Positions 28,401 through 33,639 of a stretch of DNA of 64,000 bases are shown one piece after another; within the stretch, counting starts at the first letter, position 1; each line of letters opens with the position of its first letter. Both the position numbers and the translations under genes were made by a program. Origin of the DNA: Tenggerimyces flavus (GTDB lineage: Bacteria > Actinomycetota > Actinomycetes > Propionibacteriales > Actinopolymorphaceae); contig NZ_JAFBCM010000001.1 of assembly GCF_016907715.1 (NCBI RefSeq), forward strand, positions 1,426,001-1,490,000. Direction: 5' to 3'. The notes beneath the pieces are model-generated. The model did no database searches. It saw only the letters and a list, made by a program, of their open reading frames with translations, and was not told the origin of the DNA.

Positions 28401-28432
28401 ACCCGCCGCGGCTGGTCGTCAGCTACGGCTGA
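19406..28432 (+). CDS. Giant secreted beta-helix / Ig-like repeat protein
   Basis: A 3008-residue exported protein. GTG 19406 has GGGGGG 6 nt upstream and opens a clear signal peptide (FIAVASGIALLAALAT, ending PALASA). Domains by approximate residue: CSLREA-type start and a first right-handed beta-helix 33-680 (GTCTLRAAIQEANAS; many GGG-rich turns); two Ig-like units 686-890; a CBM96/DNRLRE-like module 892-1068; NosD-type beta-helix 1078-1505; three Ig-like units 1508-1805; a second NosD-type helix 1808-2200, a clear duplicate (TTVTCGQ, then LTDC); seven Ig-like units 2208-2837, each with ECRLD- and HTFEVRAVD-like cores; a second CBM96-like module 2838-3008. This suits a surface or released glycan-binding or -cleaving protein. 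No sortase signal or membrane anchor is seen. Confidence 0.88.
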   Translation: MRAAHRRLRFIAVASGIALLAALATPPAPALASAVYTVTSPTDAPDASVGNGSCATAAGTCTLRAAIQEANASTAADTVVVPAGTYTLSIAPQGDNLIASGDLDITRPLTIQGAGKEATIIDGGPGQVGLDRVLEIHLTAGNVTVTNLTMREGNDAEQGGGVHTTSEGTVRFENVAVRNSQAGTFGAGISSQGTGRLDLVGVDLVDNTTEAGEGGGLYVAFGTVNVTGTSATPSTIQGNSAGSGGGIFNSGEPSPEGIPAVVKLTHTTLAENSSLAAGGGAYVDHEGELTLTDSTVVNNTAVEDGGGVAAISKTAVTVTRGKFESNHAGGEGGGLYTSTERPVSVTGTTFKANEAGDPVSGDGGGGGMSAGGDGAVTIANAAFDGNESIAGGGGLHTGNNGSVTVKDSKFTANTTSAEGGGFANTGDRTTLERLTFEGNRATLDGGGIANEGSGAFNLVDTSVHGNTAENGGGMANLADGELRVIRSTFWNNQARLGVSDDSGLGGGVYGLGDAEATYENVTISANFAQVRGGGLYIDSDSTVDVVNSTISHNTSPTASGVGGEITSINFPIEPSTSVLFRNTIVAGNRLGADCNFAVGSVGGNLDSADTCFFRGPRDRQHAGDPRIDAVADNGGSTMAQAIREDSYALDGGLAPCPMTDQRGVERPQGATCDIGAYEHEGPFAAPDTTPPNTSLVDPPATTGETATFRFNGTDNVTEPADLLYECRILNNDPTDPPDPPDPTEPPDPDEMFLGCPNPYEPMDIEEGNNRLEVRAIDRAGNVDQSPAVHNFIGGLDVTPPQTSFTLTPPNPSNGRTATFGFTATDDLTPLILLEFECRIDSTDPEAWLECYSPTTFSNLTPGEHTVEVRATDENDNIDPTPARFEWTVASPANCDEANVTLAASQDAYVDEVNPEENVGAEPELTVRSEATGSDARSLVKFTLPTTLPAGCELESASLRLHADGGEAGRTLSAAPIVADWDEATVTWNSQPAATGTEALATSGPGTRSWNLTAHLTAMLAGGPNHGFLVKDTQEEGEPGAEQVFASSEAEQDPGTPPTYPQLVLRFDGPGTPPPPPPADPVPTTVTCGQILTQSTLVLNNLTDCPLDGLVIGAPNVKLDLNGKTIDGPGYFEGQPGSPIELPEEGLPAGVRNVGHTGVVIVNGTVQEFGYGVQLTAGSRYGTVQDLTVRGNATAGIELSDADDGRNGNQVRENVLEDNEIGISLLNDTENSVIADNQLRGNFASGIHVWSGSGNTLDNNRISGVTTDPLLDSDGGIRIEASSENVLTDNAVSDTGDAGVMITDGAHGNEVRGDTYTRTGDAGVVIEDSDANQVIGISAHLASDSGIGMNGANDSVIRENDVRFNPSGIELEGGSRNLIEDNDASRSSGTGISVSGESLRNRILGNTVIAADGDGIAVLNEALDQDGNPLDGNVIQGNLANSSLSDGIAAAAGHTVTSNIAHNNAAWGINAAEPVVDGGGNVANGNGEPDQCAGVVCGDGIPVPPVLPDLEAPNTTITQNPTNPSSSLGTAVFDFTGTDNVAPAGALRFECRLDAPPDPPDPDPDPTEPYPGENWLECANPLTYRFLPAGEHTFEVRAVDPSDNFDPSPATYTWTVVPAPPGPDDTPPNTTIFQRPDASTSSTEAVFGFRGSDNQTPGPNLRYECRIDAAPFAACLSPKTYPGLTVGEHTFQVRAIDLADNVDPTPASYTWTIVPPPADTTPPDTTIVSGPDASTVATTATFTFTSTEAGSTFACALDTGAYASCSSPHQLSGLSVGAHTVRVRATDGAGNVDLSPAEYTWTVAAAPVPTTVTCGQVLTQSTRVTNDLTDCQNDGLVIGANGITLDLDGSVIDGVGQGVGIRNDGFDAVTIRNGTVQEFDYGVHLGANTALGIVADLTLRLHQEAGAYLNNADDGTNGNQVRDNSFAGNAAGIVLENGTQGALVQRNTVAGSAREGVRVVGSTGNRFEENSITASSESGIMLDLASGNNSLVGNTIGASAKSAVLIQAASHGNLVEGNTVSEGEAGIDVIDSNETQIVANVANSFDKPGVVLERAHDTVVRGNDLRFNGGGIELLESNRNRLESNDASENADTGIAIGSLSLGNVILSNLTSANESEGIAVEAEVLPESTDPGNVIERNIANDNTSDGIAVNKAGHRITANTANNNDGWGIYAEINNIDGGGNRAVGNTELLQCFNVECNGGPPIPPEVNPPDTEILEMPANPSASRSASFTFTGTDDNTPLFELEFQCRLDSNDEADFEDCENPQLYSNLSPGPHKFEVRAVDLAEKVDPTPDPYTWVIELPAPGVPPDTTITSGPPAQSPLEEAVFLFTSNEPDATFECSLDGAAYTTCVSPLEFEEVTFGAHELRVRAVDDEGNRDPSPAVHPWTRVGPPVVTITAGPEDPTTSTTASFTFEANEPVTGFACSLDLGPFAECTSPATFSDLAVGSHVLRIQATDLDEIPSGEDEMGLWEWEIEPSLDATPPVTVLLTQPANPSGDATFTFTGTDNVTSPDGLLFECRLDSDNEADFAECTSPWTYPNPEVPEPLTNGPHTFDVRAVDAEDNVDASHVRYGWTYTGDTVQPQTTIATGPPATTGLIDVTFTFTADDPFATFECSVDGAAYEECESPHQVQGMEPGAHELRVRALDLSGNVESSPAVRTWTVVPAPESTILTAPSATTTSTTAAFTFSSDQAGATFRCSLDGAAFTPCTSPREYTGLAVGPHEFAVRATNAVGLVDQSPAEHSWTVEVPPDTTPPATTMGSAPPASTASTTATFTFSANEPGSTFRCALDGAAAATCGSPRNLTGLAVGGHTFAVHAVDAAGNPDASPTVHTWTVTPPPTTCTPGTVTVGAAADSWILQDSASQNYGTDSVLKVDTKSGANARALVRFNLPTIPANCQVTDAKLRLYASSYKSGRTLQAHGLGAAWTESAVRWNNQPAMAGTPATAPSATSARYVEWDVDALVLAMYGGANNGFLVKDAAENGGGLDQGFHSREKGTDNPPRLVVSYG

Positions 28433-28481
28433 CGCGGGCCGAAAACCCCCGGGAGTCGGCAGAATCTGCCAGCCTGGACAG

Positions 28482-29984
28482 ATGATGGTCGAGCCGACGG
28501 AACGAGCCGGGGCCCTCCGGGGCCTCGGCCGCTCCGTGTCCGATCTCGTGCACTCGGTCCGGGCGCGGATCCTCGCCTGGGTCATTCTGCTGATGTCGCT
28601 GGGGATGTCCGGGGCAGCCGGGGTGGCGTACGTGCTGGAGGATCAGCGGATCGACCAACGGATCAACGCGTCGCTGCAGCAGGAGATCCGGGAGTTCGCG
28701 GAGTTCGAGGAGTCCGGGATCGACCCCGGGACGGGGGAGAGCTTCGCGAGCATCGAGCGGCTCCTCTATGTGGCGATGCGGCGCAACGTCCCGGACGAGC
28801 ACCAGACGCTCGCGGGGTTCATGCCGGGGAAGGAACCGTTCCACCCGCTGGACGGCGATCTCCCGTTGCACTTCGACCCGGCGTTCCAGGACCTCGTGAC
28901 GCGGTCCGACGAGCCGGCGTACGGGCAGTACGAGTCGGCGCGCGGGATGGTGCGGTTCGCGACGATGCCGGTGGTGCAGGGCGCGGAGCGAGGCACGTTC
29001 GTGGTCGCCTACTTCGCCGAGTCCGAGCATGCCGAGCTGATCGAGGTGATCCGGATCTACTCGATCGCCGCGGTGGGGGTGCTGGTGGTCGTGGGGCTGG
29101 TGACCTGGCTGTCGGCGGGACGGCTGCTGCGGCCGATCCGTGAGGTACGCCGTACCGCTCAACAGATCTCCGAGACCGACCTGTCGTTGCGGATGGCGGA
29201 GACCGGCAAGGACGACGTGGCCGAACTCGCGCGGACGTTCAACGCGATGCTGGACCGGTTGGAGACGGCGTTCGCGACGCAGCGGGAGTTCCTCGACGAC
29301 GCCGGCCACGAGCTGCGTACGCCGATCACCATCGTCCGTGGCCATCTGGAGCTGCTCGACGTGTCCGACCCGGCCGACGCGGCCGAGACGCGCGCGTTGC
29401 TGCTCGACGAGCTCGACCGGATGAGCCGGCTGGTCGAGGACCTGATCGTTCTGGCCAAGGCCGAACGTCCTGACTTCCTGCAGATCGACCTCGTCGACAT
29501 CGGGCGACTCACCGACGACGTGGTGGACAAGGCGCGGGCGCTCGGCAACCGGCGTTGGCGGATCGAGGCGCGGACGTCCGCAGCCGTGATCGCGGACCGG
29601 CACCGGCTCACGCAGGCGTTGGTTCAGCTGGCGGAGAACGCGGTGAAGTTCTCTGGGCCGGACGACGAGGTGCTGATCGGCTCGTCGGCGGACGGCTCGT
29701 GGGTGCGGCTCTGGGTCCGCGACTTCGGTCCGGGTGTCGCCCCGGAGCACGCCGAGCGGATCTTCGAACGGTTCCAGCGGACGGAGGGCTCGCAGCGTAC
29801 GGGCGGGTCGGGCCTCGGGCTGGCGATCGTCCGCGCGATCGCCGAGGCGCACGGCGGGAGCGCGTGGGTGGAGTCGCGGGTGGGGCGCGGCGCGACGTTC
29901 CTGCTGCGTATCCCGTACGCGACGGTCGTTCCGCCTGCCATCGGCGAGCCCGACGTCGTGTTCCAGCGCACCGGACCCGCATGA
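28482..29984 (+). CDS. Sensor histidine kinase (HK1)
   Basis: A 500-residue membrane kinase. The first membrane helix (ILAWVILLMSLGMSGAAGVA) is followed by a ~140-residue extracytoplasmic sensor, a second helix near 193-213 (IAAVGVLVVVGLVTWL), HAMP (RRTAQQISETDLSLRM), the HisKA box DDAGHELRTPITIVRGH with the phospho-accepting His near 276, and HATPase_c with ENAVKFSG, DFGPGVAPEHAERIF and SGLGLAIVRAIAEAHGG. It autophosphorylates and should pass phosphate to the regulator at 30226. ATG 28482 or 28485 follows the giant gene closely. It is a paralogue of the kinase at 30879; both flank the same regulator. Confidence 0.92.
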   Translation: MMVEPTERAGALRGLGRSVSDLVHSVRARILAWVILLMSLGMSGAAGVAYVLEDQRIDQRINASLQQEIREFAEFEESGIDPGTGESFASIERLLYVAMRRNVPDEHQTLAGFMPGKEPFHPLDGDLPLHFDPAFQDLVTRSDEPAYGQYESARGMVRFATMPVVQGAERGTFVVAYFAESEHAELIEVIRIYSIAAVGVLVVVGLVTWLSAGRLLRPIREVRRTAQQISETDLSLRMAETGKDDVAELARTFNAMLDRLETAFATQREFLDDAGHELRTPITIVRGHLELLDVSDPADAAETRALLLDELDRMSRLVEDLIVLAKAERPDFLQIDLVDIGRLTDDVVDKARALGNRRWRIEARTSAAVIADRHRLTQALVQLAENAVKFSGPDDEVLIGSSADGSWVRLWVRDFGPGVAPEHAERIFERFQRTEGSQRTGGSGLGLAIVRAIAEAHGGSAWVESRVGRGATFLLRIPYATVVPPAIGEPDVVFQRTGPA

Positions 29985-29985
29985 G

Positions 29986-30018
29986 GAAGTCCTCAGGGTG
30001 GTCTCATCGCGCTTTCAT
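29986..30018. promoter_or_regulatory. RTGAGA direct-repeat cluster, site B
   Basis: On the minus strand ATGAAAGCGCG, ATGAGACCACC and CTGAGGACTTC follow each other at exact 11-bp steps, and the first shares ATGAAAGCGCG with site A. It begins just after the HK1 stop and lies upstream of the response-regulator gene. Confidence 0.55.
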
Positions 30019-30141
30019 CTGCGCTGGGCAGTCTGGTGGACATGCTGGCAGGTCGGCCGGTTCGACCCCCCACCCAACCGTCCGCCGGCCCAGCGGGGAC
30101 GCTAGGTCTTCTTCTCTCCCTGACGGCCTAGCGTCCCCGGC

Positions 30142-30165
30142 CTTTCATGAGAGGATTCTCATCTC
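30142..30165. promoter_or_regulatory. RTGAGA inverted pair, site C
   Basis: ATGAGAGGATTCTCATC is an inverted pair of the same half-site, with a further TTTCAT on its left. It lies 60-85 bp before the response-regulator start, where autoregulation would act. Confidence 0.55.
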
Positions 30166-30225
30166 GCTGTCGTTGAGGATTCCGGCTGGACGGCTGACGC
30201 TGGTACCGATGAACCTGACAACGAA

Positions 30226-30900
30226 ATGGTCGCCGTCTTGAGCCGGATCCTGATAGCCGAGGACGAAGCCCGCATCTCCGCCTTTATCGAGAAAGGGCTT
30301 CGCGCCAACGGATTTACCAGCACCGCCGTGACAAGCGGCTCGACCGCGTACGACTTCGCGACCACCGGTGAGTACGACCTGCTCGTTCTCGATCTCGGAC
30401 TGCCGGATCTGGACGGCTTTTCTGTCCTTCGGCGGCTGCGCGAGTCGCGCAATCTGATCCCGGTCATCATTCTGACCGCGCGCGACACGGTGACGGACAC
30501 GGTCGCGGGGCTCGAGGGCGGCGCGGACGACTACATGAGCAAGCCGTTCCGCTTCGAGGAACTGCTGGCGCGGATCCGGTTGCGCTTGCGGGACGAGCGA
30601 TCCGCCGAGATCACCGTGCTGCGGCACGGCGATCTGTCGCTGGACCTGCGGACGCGGCGCGCGTCGATCGAGGGCAAGACGGTGGAGCTGACGGCGCGGG
30701 AGTTCCTGCTTGCCGAGACGTTCCTGCGCAATCCGGACCAGGTGTTGTCGCGGGAGCAATTGTTGTCGCGGGTCTGGGGTTACGACTTCGATCCGGGCTC
30801 GAACATCGTCGATGTGTACGTACGTTATCTGCGCCGGAAAATCGGCTCGGAGCGTATTGCGACCGTCCGCGGAATGGGTTATCGGTTGACCGCTCCGTAG
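30226..30900 (+). CDS. OmpR-family response regulator
   Basis: A 224-residue two-domain regulator. The receiver domain (~1-120) has acidic residues in LIAEDEARIS, the phosphorylated Asp in LLVLDLGLPDLDGFSV, ILTARD and the conserved Lys in DDYMSKPFRFEE. The winged-helix effector domain (~130-224) ends with IVDVYVRYLRRKIGSERIAT and GMGYRL. It is the only response regulator in the window and sits between two paralogous kinases, so both may signal to it. Its 3' end overlaps the convergent HK2 gene by 22 bp. The RTGAGA 11-bp repeats at sites A-E are its likely DNA targets, an inference from family and position. Confidence 0.95.
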   Translation: MVAVLSRILIAEDEARISAFIEKGLRANGFTSTAVTSGSTAYDFATTGEYDLLVLDLGLPDLDGFSVLRRLRESRNLIPVIILTARDTVTDTVAGLEGGADDYMSKPFRFEELLARIRLRLRDERSAEITVLRHGDLSLDLRTRRASIEGKTVELTAREFLLAETFLRNPDQVLSREQLLSRVWGYDFDPGSNIVDVYVRYLRRKIGSERIATVRGMGYRLTAP

Positions 30901-32384
30901 ATCGGCAGGACTTCGGTGCGGTCGTCGTTCGCCTCGTACACCCGGACGTGTGGGATGACGAGGGTGAAGATCGCGCCGGCGCCGGGGCGGCTGTTGAGCT
31001 CGACGCGGCCGCCGAACGCCTCGGCGATCGCGGAGACGATCGCGAGGCCGAGGCCGGAGCCGTCGTAGCTCGCTTCGGCTCGTTGGAAGCGTTCGAAGAT
31101 CCTCTGTGCGTTGGCCGGCGTGATGCCCGGGCCGGTGTCGCGGACCCAGAACCGTACGGTGCCGGCGAACCCGTCGACGTGCGTGCCGAACGCGACGACG
31201 TCGTGCGGTGTCGTGTGCTTGACCGCGTTGTCGGCGAGTTGGAGCAGCGCCTGGGTGAGCCGGTGCGCGTCGGCCTGGACGATCGCGTGCGAGCTGGCGT
31301 CGACGCGCCAGTGCCGGTCGCCGAGGCTGCGGGCCTTGTCGAGGATGTCGTCGAGGAGCGCGCCAAGATTGACCGGGGCGATTCGGAGGAAGTCGGGACG
31401 TTCGGCCTTGGCGAGTGTGATGAGGTCCTCGACGAGGCGGCTCATCCGGTCCAGCTCGTCGAGCACGAGCGCCTTGGTGTCGTCGATGTCCCTCGGGTTG
31501 TCGTGGTCGAGGAGCTCGAGGTGGCCGCGGACGATCGTGATCGGCGTTCTGAGCTCGTGGCTCGCGTCGTCGAGGAACTGCCGTTGGGTGCGGAACGCGG
31601 CTTCGAGGCGGTCGAGCATGGCGTTGAACGTTCGCGCCAGCTCGGAGAGGTCGTCGTCGCCGCTGACCTGGATCCGCTTGGTGAGGTCGTTCTCGCTGAT
31701 CTGCTGGGCGGTTTGGCGTACCAGTCTTGCTGGTCTGAGCAGCCGTCCGGCGACGATCCAGCCGACGGCGCCGACGAGGACGAGGCCGGTGGCGGCGACG
31801 ACCGTGTACGTGCCGATGACGTCGTCGAACTCCGCGAGCGCCCGGTCGATCTGGTGGGCGACGACCCAGCCGTGGGTCTGGTCGCCTTGGCGTACGGGGA
31901 GAACGGCTATGCGTACGGTCCCGGCCTGGGTGTCGGCGTGGTCGAAGCCCGGCCTTCCGTCGGCGAGGATCGCCCTGACCGCGCGGTGGAACTCCTCGTC
32001 GGTGCTGATGGCCTCGGCCTGCTCGCTCGGCGCGAAGTAGGCGGCGCTGCCGTCGAGGAAGCTGAACATCGCCTCGTGGCGGTCGGGGATGTTGCGTTGC
32101 AGGGCGAGGGACAGGAGCTCCCGCGGGCCGAGCGGCTGGCCGGTCTCCGAGTTGCGCTGTGCGGCGAGCTTGCGGAACTCGTCGACCTCCTGGGCGAGGG
32201 ACTGGTCGACGCGGGTCTCGATGCGGGCCCGTTCGACCACGTAGACGGCAGCGCCGGCGAACGTCATGCCGAGCGCGGTGAGGAGGAGGACCCAGCCGAG
32301 GATCCGCAGCCTGGCCGAGCGCAGCGTCTCGGCCGCGGTGCGGATCCAGGGGTGGCTAGTCGTCGTCCCCGTCGTCCCCGTCAT
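30879..32384 (-). CDS. Sensor histidine kinase (HK2), paralogue of HK1
   Basis: A 501-residue kinase with the same layout as HK1: a membrane helix (ILGWVLLLTALGMTFAGAAV), an extracytoplasmic sensor, a second helix (VVAATGLVLVGAVGWIVAG), HAMP (RQTAQQISENDLTKRI), the H-box DDASHELRTPITIVRGH and the ATPase (RDTGPGITPANAQRIF, GSGLGLAIVSAIAEAFGG). The cytoplasmic parts are very similar to HK1 while the sensor parts differ. ATG 32384 is chosen because reading further up runs into the Asp-rich coding tail of the preceding gene. It overlaps that gene by 29 bp, so the two are translationally coupled. Confidence 0.9.
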   Translation of the reverse strand: MTGTTGTTTSHPWIRTAAETLRSARLRILGWVLLLTALGMTFAGAAVYVVERARIETRVDQSLAQEVDEFRKLAAQRNSETGQPLGPRELLSLALQRNIPDRHEAMFSFLDGSAAYFAPSEQAEAISTDEEFHRAVRAILADGRPGFDHADTQAGTVRIAVLPVRQGDQTHGWVVAHQIDRALAEFDDVIGTYTVVAATGLVLVGAVGWIVAGRLLRPARLVRQTAQQISENDLTKRIQVSGDDDLSELARTFNAMLDRLEAAFRTQRQFLDDASHELRTPITIVRGHLELLDHDNPRDIDDTKALVLDELDRMSRLVEDLITLAKAERPDFLRIAPVNLGALLDDILDKARSLGDRHWRVDASSHAIVQADAHRLTQALLQLADNAVKHTTPHDVVAFGTHVDGFAGTVRFWVRDTGPGITPANAQRIFERFQRAEASYDGSGLGLAIVSAIAEAFGGRVELNSRPGAGAIFTLVIPHVRVYEANDDRTEVLPIYGAVNR

Positions 32385-32817
32385 CGTCTCCGTCGTCGTC
32401 GCCTGCTCCGTCGTCGTCCTGGTCATCGTCGTCATCGTCTTGGTTCTGCGGGCGCGGCTGCTTCTTCTTGGCCGGCTGGTCGTCGTCATCGTCGTCATCG
32501 CCCGCGCTGGACCTGGCGGGCTTCTGGTTCTGCGTACCCTTGGCGCCGTCGTCCGCGTCGTCATCGCCACCGTCGTCATCGTCGTTGGCCGCGGCTCGCG
32601 GCACCGGCGCTACGGGGGACGGCTTGGCGGCCTCTGCCGGCTGGGCCGGCTGAGCCGGCTTGGCGTCGGCGGGAACGACGGGGGCATCCAGCTCCACCCG
32701 TCCACCGAGGTCGGGCTCCCCGACGGCCCGATCCAGCGCCGATCCCGCGATCAGCCCACCCACGCCGACTACGCCGAGTACTCCGGCGACCACTCCGATG
32801 ATCTTCGTCCTGATCAT
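32356..32817 (-). CDS. Membrane-anchored protein with poly-Asp tail
   Basis: A 153-residue protein: a short basic N-terminus, one membrane helix (IIGVVAGVLGVVGVGGLIAG), a Pro/Ala linker, then a tail dominated by aspartate runs broken by Lys-rich and Gln-rich bits (DQPAKKKQPRPQNQ). No family is recognised. The acidic tail would lie outside the cell and could bind divalent cations or cationic molecules. It overlaps the HK2 gene by 29 bp, so it may modulate that kinase. ATG 32817 is preferred over ATG 32853 because the latter would place the start inside repeat site D. Confidence 0.65.
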   Translation of the reverse strand: MIRTKIIGVVAGVLGVVGVGGLIAGSALDRAVGEPDLGGRVELDAPVVPADAKPAQPAQPAEAAKPSPVAPVPRAAANDDDDGGDDDADDGAKGTQNQKPARSSAGDDDDDDDQPAKKKQPRPQNQDDDDDDQDDDGAGDDDGDDDGDDGDDD

Positions 32818-32851
32818 GGCGAGGAGTCTGGTACGTCCGGAAGAGAGGACC

Positions 32852-32880
32852 ATGAACGCCAGATGAGAGTTCTCTCACCT
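32852..32880. promoter_or_regulatory. RTGAGA direct-repeat cluster, site D
   Basis: ATGAACGCCAG and ATGAGAGTTCT lie at an 11-bp step and are followed by the inverted half-site CTCACC. The cluster is 35 bp upstream of the acidic membrane protein/HK2 operon. Confidence 0.55.
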
Positions 32881-32970
32881 GGGTGTGGTTTCGCTTGGGT
32901 CCCAAAGACAAGTGGCCGGCGGCCCCAGGAGAAGGGGGACCGCCGGCCGGATCGACGTTGGTGCTCTAGG

Positions 32971-33543
32971 TCAGAGTCGCTTGCACTGGTCTTCCTTGTT
33001 GCCCTGCACGATGTTGCCGCTGCCTCTCGGCGCGGGGTTGTTGGACTTGCACTGCAAGTTGCCGTTGACACGGTTCGACGTGATCGTCACGCCGCCGCGG
33101 TTGGACATGACCTGGATGCTGCCGCCGACCCTGTTCCTCAACGCGGACAGGGCTGTGCGGTTGGAGTCGTACTGGATGTCGGCAGTGATCCGGCTGTCCG
33201 TCACGGCCGCGCCGCCGCCCTGCTTGATCTGGACGCTGCCGCCGACGAACGTGCTACGCAGGTTGACCTGTCGCGCGTTCTCCGCCTGGACGTTCCCGTT
33301 GATGCGCGCGCTGTTCGCCGACAGGGCCGCGGCACGCTCGATCTTCGCCGTGCCGATCAGCTTGGTCTTGTTGAGCGTGCACCACGCACCCGCCGGTACA
33401 CGCAGGTTGTCGACGGTGATCGCACCCAGCGTGGCGTTGCGGCACACGCGCTCCTCGGCGTGCGCCATCGACGGTACGAGGACCACACCCACCAGCGCGG
33501 CGGCTCCCGCGGTCAGGCCGGCTATCAGGGTTCGCGTCTTCAT
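32971..33543 (-). CDS. Small secreted repeat (beta-helix-like) protein
   Basis: A 190-residue exported protein. ATG 33543 starts a signal peptide (MKTRTLIAGLTAGAAALVGV, ending SMAHA). The mature part is built of short Asn/Gly/Val repeats such as VGGSIQVMSNRGGVTITSNR and VNGNLQCKSNN, the kind of rungs seen in beta-helices, with four cysteines. No named family is recognised. GGAG lies 10 nt upstream. It stands alone with repeat cluster E just upstream, so it is probably controlled by the neighbouring two-component system, like the other beta-helix protein at 19406. Confidence 0.7.
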   Translation of the reverse strand: MKTRTLIAGLTAGAAALVGVVLVPSMAHAEERVCRNATLGAITVDNLRVPAGAWCTLNKTKLIGTAKIERAAALSANSARINGNVQAENARQVNLRSTFVGGSVQIKQGGGAAVTDSRITADIQYDSNRTALSALRNRVGGSIQVMSNRGGVTITSNRVNGNLQCKSNNPAPRGSGNIVQGNKEDQCKRL

Positions 33544-33574
33544 CTCGGCTGGACTCCTCTCTCGATTGGTTCGA

Positions 33575-33634
33575 GTGAGAGTCCAGCCGCGTCCGGTGAG
33601 ACAAGAATGAGCAACCGGTGAGAAGGTGCTCATC
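33575..33634. promoter_or_regulatory. RTGAGA direct-repeat cluster, site E
   Basis: GTGAGACAAGA, ATGAGCAACCG and GTGAGAAGGTG follow at exact 11-bp steps from 33596, then an inverted CTCATC; another GTGAGA lies at 33575. The end GTGAGAAGGTGCTCATC is almost the same as in site A. It lies 30-90 bp upstream of the small secreted protein. Confidence 0.6.
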
Positions 33635-33639
33635 CCCTC

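Noticed and set aside
21134-28585. 2483-codon open frame on the minus strand opposite the giant secreted gene
   Set aside because: Its product is Arg-rich with no domain, signal or repeat logic, while the plus strand shows a signal peptide and well-formed repeated domains. Long antisense frames are a normal by-product of very high G+C coding sequence.
30948-32801. 617-codon plus-strand frame opposite HK2
   Set aside because: HK2 has all kinase motifs on the minus strand; the plus-strand product is composition-driven and has none.
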